A DNA stretch of 64,000 nt from Solibacteraceae bacterium (GTDB lineage: Bacteria > Acidobacteriota > Terriglobia > Bryobacterales > Bryobacteraceae). Position 1 is the first letter of the stretch. Each line of letters starts with the position of its first letter. The stretch covers positions 209,980 through 273,979 of the forward strand of contig JALSRK010000076.1 in NCBI GenBank assembly GCA_026984795.1, given 5' to 3'. This document shows, in pieces, positions 57,879-64,000 of the stretch. Position numbers and translations under genes: made by a program. The notes under the pieces were generated by a model. The model saw nothing but the letters and a program-made list of their open reading frames with translations, ran no database searches and was not told the origin of the DNA.

Positions 57879-60361
57879 CGTTCGAGCGAGCGTGGGTGCT
57901 GATCTGGCTGGCCGTGCCGGCCGCTCTTGCGGCGTGGGACTGGCGGCGTGCCCGTAGCCGGGTGCGTCTGCTGTTGAAGCAGCTTTCCCTGGCGGCCATC
58001 GTGGTTGCTCTGGCGGGTCCGGCGCTTCCGGTGTGGGAGACCAGACTGGCGGTGGCCGTGCTGGCTGACACCTCGGCCAGCATTCCCGACCACGACCTGA
58101 AAAAGGCGTCGCAGGTGGCACAGCAGATCTGGGAGCGCCGGGGCCGGCACGTAGTGCGGATCGTACCGTTCGCCGGCGGGGCCCGCCCGCTGTTTCCTGC
58201 CGAGCGGCAGCCCGTGCTGAGCCTGCGCCCGACACCGGGACCGGCCGGCCGCCACACCGACATTGAAGCCGCGATCCTGGATACTGTTACCGGTCTGCCT
58301 GCCGGGCTGGTGCCGCGACTGGTGCTGGTGACCGACGGGCGGGAGAACGAAGGGTCCCTGTCCCGTGCGGCCTGGCTGGCCCGTGAACTGGGCATCCCGG
58401 TGGATACCTTGCCTTTGTCCGGCCGGAAGCGACCTCAACTCCGCATCGAAGCTGTCCGCTTCCCGGCCATGGCTTTCGCGGGCGAGCGGTTCGCCGTGGA
58501 GCTCACCGTTCGTTCTCCGAAAGATGCGGACGGCACGGTAACCCTTCGTGCAGAACAAAAAGAGTTGGGAACGAGGCCGGTTCACCTTTCGGAGGGCGTC
58601 AACCGGGTATCGGTCACCGCAAGCGTAAACCTGAGCGGGGCTTACGACATTATCGGGACTCTATCGGCGCGCGGGCTGGGCGATGTGCGATTCGCACAGG
58701 CGATCAGCATTCGCACGCCCCGGGTGCTCTACGTTTCCCGAGATCCCCCCGGCACGGGCGAGCACTTGCTGGGCGCGCTTCGCTCGGGCGGACTGACGGT
58801 GGAAGAGGCCGCCGGCGTCCCCGGGGCCGACCTGAGACGCTACCAGGTGATCATCCTGAACAACTGGGACTTCCAACGTATGGCCGTTCCTTTGAAGAAA
58901 CGCCTGGAGGAGTTCGTCCGCCGGGGCGGCGGCCTACTGGTGATCGGAGGTGAGCGCAACGTATATCTGGAAGAGCGCCAGCGGGCGGACGACCCGTTGG
59001 AAAGAGCGATGCCGGCCCGCCTGGTACCGCCGCGCTCGCCCGAAGGCACTTGCGTCGTCCTGATCGTGGACAAGTCTTCCTCGATGGAAGGACGCAAGAT
59101 CGAACTGGCGCGCCTGGCGGCCATCGGGGTGGTGGAGAACCTCCGTCCCCAGGACCGGGTGGGCGTGCTGATCTTCGACAACTCCTTCCAGTGGGCCGTG
59201 CCGATCCGGCGGGCTCAGAACCGAACACTGATCAAGCGTCTGATCGCCGGCATCATCCCGGACGGCGGCACGCAGATCGCGCCGGCGCTGGCCGAGGCCT
59301 ACCGCCGGATCCTGCCGGTCAAAGCGACCTTCAAGCATATCGTCCTGCTCACCGACGGTATTTCAGAGGAGGGCGACAGCATCGCCTTGGCCAAGGAAGC
59401 CGCCGGCAACCGGGTGACGATTTCCACCGTGGGCCTAGGGCAGGACGTCAACCGCAGCTACCTGGAAAAGGTGGCGGGCCTCGCCAAGGGGCGGTCGTAC
59501 TTCCTCTCGGACCCGTCGCAACTGGCGCAGATCCTTTTGCGGGACGTGATGGAACACACCGGAAAGACCGCGGTGGAGAAGCCGGTACACCCGGTGGTGA
59601 CGGCGGACTCGCCGCTGCTCGCTGGGATTCCCGAGGAAGAATGGCCGCCGCTCAAGGGCTACGTGCGGTTCCAGGCCAAGCCGGGCGCCGAGACGGTGTT
59701 GCGGCTGGACGTCGCCGAGGAGGACCCGCTGCTGACTCGCTGGCAGTACGGGCTGGGGCGGGCGGCTGTTTTCGCGTCGGACGCCAAGAGCCGCTGGGCC
59801 GCCGATTGGGTGGATTGGGAGGGTTTCGACACCTTCTGGCTCAACCTGGTGCGGGACCTGCTGCCTCACGCCGCGCCGGGCCGCGTCTCGGTAAGCTTCG
59901 ATCCCGCGGATCGGCGGCTGACCGTCGATTTCCGCCTCGCGCCGGGCGAAGAGGAACCGGGGGAGCTGCCGGAACTCTATGTGTTCGGGAAGGACGGGTT
60001 CCGGCGCCCTTTAGAAATGACGAAGGTGGCGCAAGGAGCGTGGCGGGGTTCGCTGGAGATCGGCGACCGCACCGGTCTATTCCGGGTCCGCCCCCTGGAA
60101 GAGACGCCGTTGTTTCCCGAGACCGGGATCTATCTGGAGGAAAAAGAGTTTAGCGACTACGGCTCAGACGAACGGCTGCTAAAGGCTGTCGCCACGTTTA
60201 CGGGCGGCCGTTTCCGTCCATCGCCCGGGGAGGTCTTCGACGCCGGCGGGCGGGCCGTCCCCACTGAAATGCCGCTCTGGCCCTGGTTACTGGCGTCAGC
60301 CGTTCTGTTGAACTGGGGGGAACTGGTGCTGCGGAAGACGCGGGCGTGGCGCGGCGTCTAG
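57875..60361 (+). CDS. Double vWA membrane protein with GATase-like domain
   Basis: An 828-residue protein. Two N-terminal membrane helices (about 8-20 and 37-52) are followed by vWA 1 with an intact MIDAS (D65-S67-S69, LADTSASIPDHD) and vWA 2 at about 393-560 with D399-S401-S403 (IVDKSSSMEGRKIE). Between them is a GATase-1-like region, IILNNWDFQRMAVPLKKRLEEFVRRGGGLLVIGG. After vWA 2 comes another alpha/beta region and a C-terminal membrane helix (LWPWLLASAVLLNWGELVLRK). The start ATG overlaps the previous gene's stop (ATGA). It is likely to assemble with the DUF58 and BatA-like proteins. Confidence 0.9.
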   Translation: MTFERAWVLIWLAVPAALAAWDWRRARSRVRLLLKQLSLAAIVVALAGPALPVWETRLAVAVLADTSASIPDHDLKKASQVAQQIWERRGRHVVRIVPFAGGARPLFPAERQPVLSLRPTPGPAGRHTDIEAAILDTVTGLPAGLVPRLVLVTDGRENEGSLSRAAWLARELGIPVDTLPLSGRKRPQLRIEAVRFPAMAFAGERFAVELTVRSPKDADGTVTLRAEQKELGTRPVHLSEGVNRVSVTASVNLSGAYDIIGTLSARGLGDVRFAQAISIRTPRVLYVSRDPPGTGEHLLGALRSGGLTVEEAAGVPGADLRRYQVIILNNWDFQRMAVPLKKRLEEFVRRGGGLLVIGGERNVYLEERQRADDPLERAMPARLVPPRSPEGTCVVLIVDKSSSMEGRKIELARLAAIGVVENLRPQDRVGVLIFDNSFQWAVPIRRAQNRTLIKRLIAGIIPDGGTQIAPALAEAYRRILPVKATFKHIVLLTDGISEEGDSIALAKEAAGNRVTISTVGLGQDVNRSYLEKVAGLAKGRSYFLSDPSQLAQILLRDVMEHTGKTAVEKPVHPVVTADSPLLAGIPEEEWPPLKGYVRFQAKPGAETVLRLDVAEEDPLLTRWQYGLGRAAVFASDAKSRWAADWVDWEGFDTFWLNLVRDLLPHAAPGRVSVSFDPADRRLTVDFRLAPGEEEPGELPELYVFGKDGFRRPLEMTKVAQGAWRGSLEIGDRTGLFRVRPLEETPLFPETGIYLEEKEFSDYGSDERLLKAVATFTGGRFRPSPGEVFDAGGRAVPTEMPLWPWLLASAVLLNWGELVLRKTRAWRGV

Positions 60362-60447
60362 CCCTGCCCGGAGCACTCCCGCCTGGAGGGCCGGTCCGGG
60401 CGGGGCGGGTACTCGGTTTCCGAATCTGGAGTGGCGCCGGAAGTTGA

Positions 60448-60453
60448 TATACT
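60448..60453 (+). promoter_or_regulatory. -10-like box directly before MFS gene
   Basis: TATACT ends 8 bases before the ATG at 60462; initiation 6-7 bases downstream would start the transcript at about 60460, giving almost no leader. There is no Shine-Dalgarno and no good -35 (TCTGGA at 17 bases). Confidence 0.4.
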
Positions 60454-60461
60454 CGCCGCTG

Positions 60462-61709
60462 ATGAAGTACCGGCACAGAGTCCTGGCGTTGCTGTTCCTG
60501 CTGTCGATGATCACCTACATCGACCGTGTCTGCATCGGTTTCGCCGGTCCTCGGATGCAGGCCGATGTCGGCCTCACCCCGGAGCAGTACGGTCTGGTGT
60601 TGAGCGCCTTCGCCCTTGCTTACATGATCTTTGAGATTCCGAGCGGGGCTTGGGGTGACAAGGCGGGTCCGCGTAAGCTCCTTACCAGAATCGTGGTCTG
60701 GTGGAGCGTCTTCACCAGCCTGACGGGGGCGGCGAAGAACTACACCTGGCTGCTGATCACCCGCTTCCTTTTCGGAGCCGGGGAGGCAGGCGCATACCCG
60801 AACGCCTCCGGGGCGATTTCACGCTGGTTTCCGGCGGCCGAGCGCGGCCGCGCCCAGGGGATCGTCTGGATGGCGAGCCGCGTGGGCGGCGCTTTCACCC
60901 CCTTCCTCGTCGTACCGATCCAGGCGCACTACGGCTGGCGCTCGTCGTTCTACGTCTTCGGGATCCTGGGCCTCATCTGGGGGATTGTCTGGTTCACGTG
61001 GTTCCGCGACCACCCTTCAGAGAAGAAGGGGGTCAGCCAGGAAGAGCTCGACGAGATCGGCGCCGGTTCCAGCCCGCCGGCCCATGTGAAGCTGCCTTGG
61101 GGAACCGTCTTCCGCAGCAGCAACTTCTGGATCATCTTGCTCATGTATCACCTCTACTGCTACGGCGCCTTCTTTTTCCTGTCTTGGTATCCGACGTTCC
61201 TGGTAAAGGGCCGGGGCTTCGACGACGCCGAGTTGCTCTCCTACTCGTGGCTGCCGTTTGTGCTGGGAGCGATTGCCAACATGGGGGGAGGTTGGGTCAG
61301 CGACCGCCTGGTGACGCGCGTCGGTCTGAAGTGGGGCCGGCGCACCGTGGGCTTGATCGGACTCGGGACCTCCGCCACGTTCATCTTCGCCACGGCGCTG
61401 ACTCACGACAAGCTGCTGAGCGTGATCTTCCTGGCCATCGGCTTTGCCGCCTCCGACTTCATGCTGCCGGTCGCCTGGGCGGTGTGCTTGGATGTGGGCA
61501 AGAAGTACGCGGGCACGGTGACCGGAGCGATGAACACCGCCGGCCAGCTTGGGTCGTTCACGGTCGCGGCGGCTTTCGGTTTCGTTGTCACGGCTTTCGG
61601 CGGCAACTACGACGCGCCGCTCTATCCCATGGCGGCGCTGATGGGCCTCAGCACATTGCTGTGGCTGAAAATCGACCCCACGCGGCCCCTGGTGCCGGGC
61701 GACGACTGA
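60462..61709 (+). CDS. MFS transporter, anion:cation symporter (ACS) type
   Basis: A 415-residue MFS permease with 12 hydrophobic segments. ALLFLLSMITYIDRVCIGFA and YMIFEIPSGAWGDKAGPRKLLTR carry the first ACS signature. TRFLFGAGEAGAYPNASGAISRWFP is the motif of the hexuronate/galactonate (ExuT/DgoT) subfamily. Tyr and Arg in YIDR are the usual substrate/proton residues of these proteins. Sugar-acid uptake with protons is therefore likely. Translation starts at ATG 60462; a TTG six codons upstream overlaps the -10-like box. Archease and rtcB follow in the same direction after 45 bases. Confidence 0.9.
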   Translation: MKYRHRVLALLFLLSMITYIDRVCIGFAGPRMQADVGLTPEQYGLVLSAFALAYMIFEIPSGAWGDKAGPRKLLTRIVVWWSVFTSLTGAAKNYTWLLITRFLFGAGEAGAYPNASGAISRWFPAAERGRAQGIVWMASRVGGAFTPFLVVPIQAHYGWRSSFYVFGILGLIWGIVWFTWFRDHPSEKKGVSQEELDEIGAGSSPPAHVKLPWGTVFRSSNFWIILLMYHLYCYGAFFFLSWYPTFLVKGRGFDDAELLSYSWLPFVLGAIANMGGGWVSDRLVTRVGLKWGRRTVGLIGLGTSATFIFATALTHDKLLSVIFLAIGFAASDFMLPVAWAVCLDVGKKYAGTVTGAMNTAGQLGSFTVAAAFGFVVTAFGGNYDAPLYPMAALMGLSTLLWLKIDPTRPLVPGDD

Positions 61710-61754
61710 AACGGGCGTCGGGCATCGGCCGTAAGATTGAAGAGGAGGAGGGCG

Positions 61755-62165
61755 GTGTTCGAGATCCTCGAGCACACGGCGGATATCGGGTTCCGGGCAT
61801 GGGGAGAAACGCCCCAACAGCTGTTCGCACACGCCGCTCTGGCGCTCGAGGAGATTGCCTGCGACATCAGCCGGGTGGAGCCGCGCCGGGCCTATCCCAT
61901 CGCCGCCCGGGGTGAGGACTGGGAGAGCCTGCTGGTGGCGTGGCTGAACGAGGTGCTCTATTATCTCGACGGTCAAGGGGTGCTGATGAGCCGGTTCGAC
62001 CTCGAGAAGGTTGAGCCGCCCGAGGTCTCAGGCGAGGGCTGGGGCGAGCCCCGCGACCCTGAGCGCCACCCCCCGAAACTGGTGGTGAAAGGCGTCACTT
62101 ACCACCAGCTCAAAGTCGAGGAGAAGGACGGCCGGTGGACGGCCGAGGTTTTTCTGGACATCTGA
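61755..62165 (+). CDS. Archease
   Basis: A 136-residue archease, the partner that enables multiple turnover and guanylation of RtcB. The start of the fold is FEILEHTADIGFRAWGETPQQLFAHAA, and the metal-binding Asp-Ile-Gly motif is conserved. VELLVAWLNEVLYYLD-type and VKGVTYHQLKVEEKDGRW elements follow. The start is GTG, supported by AGGAGG 6 bases before it; a TTG six codons upstream overlaps that ribosome site. It is followed 14 bases later by rtcB, the most common arrangement of the pair. Archease speeds up the RtcB guanylation step and extends the set of nucleotides it can use. Confidence 0.93.
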   Translation: MFEILEHTADIGFRAWGETPQQLFAHAALALEEIACDISRVEPRRAYPIAARGEDWESLLVAWLNEVLYYLDGQGVLMSRFDLEKVEPPEVSGEGWGEPRDPERHPPKLVVKGVTYHQLKVEEKDGRWTAEVFLDI

Positions 62166-62179
62166 TCTGAGGGGCGGCC

Positions 62180-63610
62180 ATGGACATCCGGATCGAATCG
62201 ATCGACGGCTTGCGCCACCGCATCCCGCAGCACGGCAGGATGCGAACCGACGCCATCGTCTATGCCAGCAAGGAGCTGCTCGAGCAGATCCGGCGCGACC
62301 TGTCGTTGCAGCAGGCGGTGAACGTGGCCACGCTGCCGGGCATCGTCGGCCCGAGCCTGGCCATGCCCGACATCCATCAGGGCTACGGCTTCCCCATCGG
62401 CGGCGTGGCGGCCACGGACTGGAACGAGGGCGTCGTCTCCCCGGGCGGCGTGGGCTTCGACATCAACTGCGGCGTCCGGCTGGTCCGGACGAACCTCAGC
62501 CGGGACGAAGTCCATTCCCGCATCCGGGAGCTGGTGAACCAGGCGTTCCGGGACGTGCCCTGCGGCACCGGGGGCAAGGGGCGGTTGAAGCTGACCGAAA
62601 AGGAGTTGAACGAGGTGCTCGAGAAGGGCGCCCGCTGGCTGGTGGACCGCGGCTACAGCCCGCCGCGGGACGCCGAGTGCGCCGAGGAAGGCGGGTGTCT
62701 GGCGGAAGCCGATCCGGGGGCGGTTTCGGCCCGGGCCAAGGAGCGGGGCCGCCCGCAGCTCGGCACCCTGGGCAGCGGCAACCACTTCCTCGAGATCCAG
62801 TACGTGCAGCGCGTCCACTACCCCGAGGCCGCCAAGGCCATGGGCCTCGAAGAGGGGCAGGTGGTGGTGCTGATCCATTCCGGATCGCGGGGGCTCGGCC
62901 ACCAGGTCTGTACCGACTTCCTCCAGCAGATGGGCGCGGCCATGAAGCGCTACGGCATCTCGCTGCCGGACCGCCAGTTGGCCTGCGTGCCGATCCAGTC
63001 GCCCGAAGGGCAGGCCTACCTCGGGGCCATGCGCGCCTCGGCGAATTTCGCCTGGGCGAACCGCACGGCGATCCTCTATTTCCTGAGGGACTCGTTCGAA
63101 CGGGTCTTCGGCAAGTCGGCCGAACTGGTGACGATTTACGACGTCTGCCACAACATCGCCAAGCGCGAGCGCCATGTGGTGGACGGAAAAGAGCGGGACG
63201 TGCTGGTGCACCGCAAGGGCGCCACCCGGGCGTTCCCGCCGGGCCATCCCGAGATTCCGGAGGTTTACCGGTCTATTGGGCAGCCGGTGCTGATCCCGGG
63301 CAGCATGGGTACCGCTTCCTGGGTTCTGTGCGGAACCGAGGGGGCGATGCGGGAGACCTTCGGCAGCGTCTGCCACGGAGCCGGCCGCCTGATGAGCCGG
63401 ACGGCGGCGAAGAAGGGCCGCAACGCCAAGGAAGTGGAGCGCGGCCTGGAGAAGCGCGGCGTCATCGTCCGCAGCGAGACGAAGAACGGCATCCTCGAAG
63501 AAGTGCCGGAAGCCTACAAGGACGTGGACGAGGTGATCGAGGTGGTCGAGCAAGCGGGCCTGGCCCGCAAGGTGGCCCGGCTCCGGCCCATGGGCGTGAT
63601 CAAGGGCTGA
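62180..63610 (+). CDS. rtcB: RNA-splicing ligase RtcB
   Basis: A 476-residue GTP-dependent RNA ligase that joins 2',3'-cyclic-phosphate or 3'-phosphate and 5'-OH ends, for RNA repair or tRNA maturation. Metal- and guanylate-binding motifs are complete: VVSPGGVGFDINCGVRL with the Cys ligand, LGTLGSGNHFLEIQ, LIHSGSRGLGHQ, CHNIAKRE and SVCHGAGRLMSR with the guanylated His. The C-terminal RLRPMGVIKG is characteristic. Length matches archaeal and bacterial RtcB. No RtcA or RtcR gene is present, so it is not the E. coli type with sigma-54 control. The neighbour archease fits the archaeal-type set. Confidence 0.97.
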   Translation: MDIRIESIDGLRHRIPQHGRMRTDAIVYASKELLEQIRRDLSLQQAVNVATLPGIVGPSLAMPDIHQGYGFPIGGVAATDWNEGVVSPGGVGFDINCGVRLVRTNLSRDEVHSRIRELVNQAFRDVPCGTGGKGRLKLTEKELNEVLEKGARWLVDRGYSPPRDAECAEEGGCLAEADPGAVSARAKERGRPQLGTLGSGNHFLEIQYVQRVHYPEAAKAMGLEEGQVVVLIHSGSRGLGHQVCTDFLQQMGAAMKRYGISLPDRQLACVPIQSPEGQAYLGAMRASANFAWANRTAILYFLRDSFERVFGKSAELVTIYDVCHNIAKRERHVVDGKERDVLVHRKGATRAFPPGHPEIPEVYRSIGQPVLIPGSMGTASWVLCGTEGAMRETFGSVCHGAGRLMSRTAAKKGRNAKEVERGLEKRGVIVRSETKNGILEEVPEAYKDVDEVIEVVEQAGLARKVARLRPMGVIKG

Positions 63611-63619
63611 CCGCGGAGT

Positions 63620-63952
63620 CTACTGGCTGGGCCGGACTCGCTTTGGCATTTCCACGGCTTCCGGCTTCCCCCTCAACTCTACGGCTTCCGCCATGCCGGC
63701 GAGCGAAAGCGTGCGGTAGAGCTGCTCGATCCGGTCCTCGAGCTGCGCGACCCGCTCTTGTAGCGTCTTGATCCGGCCCTCCACCGCCGCCGGGTCGATC
63801 TTCGGGGCGGAAATCACTTGCAGAACGGCGTTGCGGGCGAACTCGGACATGCTCCGGGCCCCCGCTTCCCGGAATGCCGCCCGCAACTTTTCATACTCGC
63901 CTTCACTCAGCCGGAAGTTCACCAGCCGGTCTCGTGGATTGACTACGCTCAT
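63620..63952 (-). CDS. Ribbon-helix-helix-like protein with coiled coil
   Basis: A 110-residue protein. Residues about 8-45 (RLVNFRLSEGEYEKLRAAFREAGARSMSEFARNAVLQ) look like a ribbon-helix-helix or MobC-type DNA-binding domain. A coiled coil follows (about 56-85, VEGRIKTLQERVAQLEDRIEQLYRTL). The C-terminal tail is Arg/Pro-rich. It converges with rtcB, 9 bases apart. MobC-like proteins help relaxases on plasmids, but no other transfer gene is present, so a chromosomal DNA-binding role is as likely. A weak ribosome site (GGAGG-like, from GAGGAACCAG) lies before the ATG. Confidence 0.72.
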   Translation of the reverse strand: MSVVNPRDRLVNFRLSEGEYEKLRAAFREAGARSMSEFARNAVLQVISAPKIDPAAVEGRIKTLQERVAQLEDRIEQLYRTLSLAGMAEAVELRGKPEAVEMPKRVRPSQ

Positions 63953-64000
63953 CGTCTGGTTCCTCCACAGCGGCCGCCGTGGGCTGCCCCGCCCGGAGCC

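Noticed and set aside
56571..58235. Open frame of about 550 codons antisense to the BatA-like and vWA genes
   Set aside because: Arg/Pro-rich shadow frame; both plus-strand genes are intact and overlapping.
1..64000. CRISPR arrays, insertion sequences, prophage, rRNA
   Set aside because: I saw no regularly spaced repeats, no transposase, integrase or phage structural protein, and no rRNA-like sequence; base composition and gene style look uniform across the window.

Overview
The window is G+C-rich bacterial chromosome, densely packed on both strands. I saw no tRNA, rRNA, CRISPR array, insertion sequence or phage gene. The gene mix points to a soil-type Gram-negative of the Acidobacteriota, probably near the Solibacter/Bryobacter group: yajC-secD-secF running into tonB-exbB-exbD-exbD, a TonB-family protein with a long cytoplasmic front end, an exported caspase-TPR protein with stand-alone DUF4384 partners, HAF-repeat/PEP-CTERM protein, two near-identical TauE/SafE permeases, and many MoxR-associated-type vWA proteins. 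That placement is inference; no marker gene here proves it.

Left part (1-14060). An Smr-type fragment leaves the window at the left edge, then a zinc-ribbon membrane protein. A minus-strand exopolysaccharide export trio follows (Wza-like, Wzz-like, CpsD-like kinase), then terB-maf, two small membrane proteins, an EamA permease, an SDR, a hybrid histidine kinase with damaged ATP-binding boxes, and a tandem pair of TauE/SafE permeases.

Centre-left (14485-25040). The most striking block is a six-gene plus-strand cluster: ECF sigma factor, short anti-sigma-like membrane protein, DUF4252 protein, two exported DUF4384 proteins and an exported caspase-PEGA-TPR protein. A hypothetical gene coupled to coaX, an esterase, an acyl-CoA-synthetase-like ligase and an aldo/keto reductase follow.

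Centre (25280-34850). A LuxR-type response regulator has a textbook promoter. A MerR regulator is translationally coupled to a VIT-vWA protein behind a promoter with dyad symmetry. Then come a HAF-repeat/PEP-CTERM protein, a DASS transporter, a zinc-ribbon/PAS protein, and thuA/tgt diverging from a 20-base gap with interlocked -10 boxes.

Centre-right (34960-49350). tgt-yajC-secD-secF-tonB-exbB-exbD-exbD-TPR lipoprotein lie in one direction and end at an intrinsic terminator. SecF carries an unusual helix-hairpin-helix-like insertion. A bifunctional Rel, a DUF971 protein, a second TonB-family protein, a sirtuin operon, an orphan ribbon-helix-helix protein and purE follow.

Right part (49400-63950). 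A PQQ dehydrogenase with a haem c domain, a cyclic-nucleotide-binding protein whose start codon sits in a perfect hairpin, an HpcH/HpaI aldolase, a DUF481 outer-membrane protein, a four-gene SRPBCC-DUF58-BatA-vWA operon without a MoxR ATPase, an MFS transporter, and archease-rtcB RNA repair genes. Several genes (coaX, tgt, thuA, the MFS gene, the EamA gene) have a -10-like hexamer a few bases before the start codon and no Shine-Dalgarno, which suggests a leaderless class.
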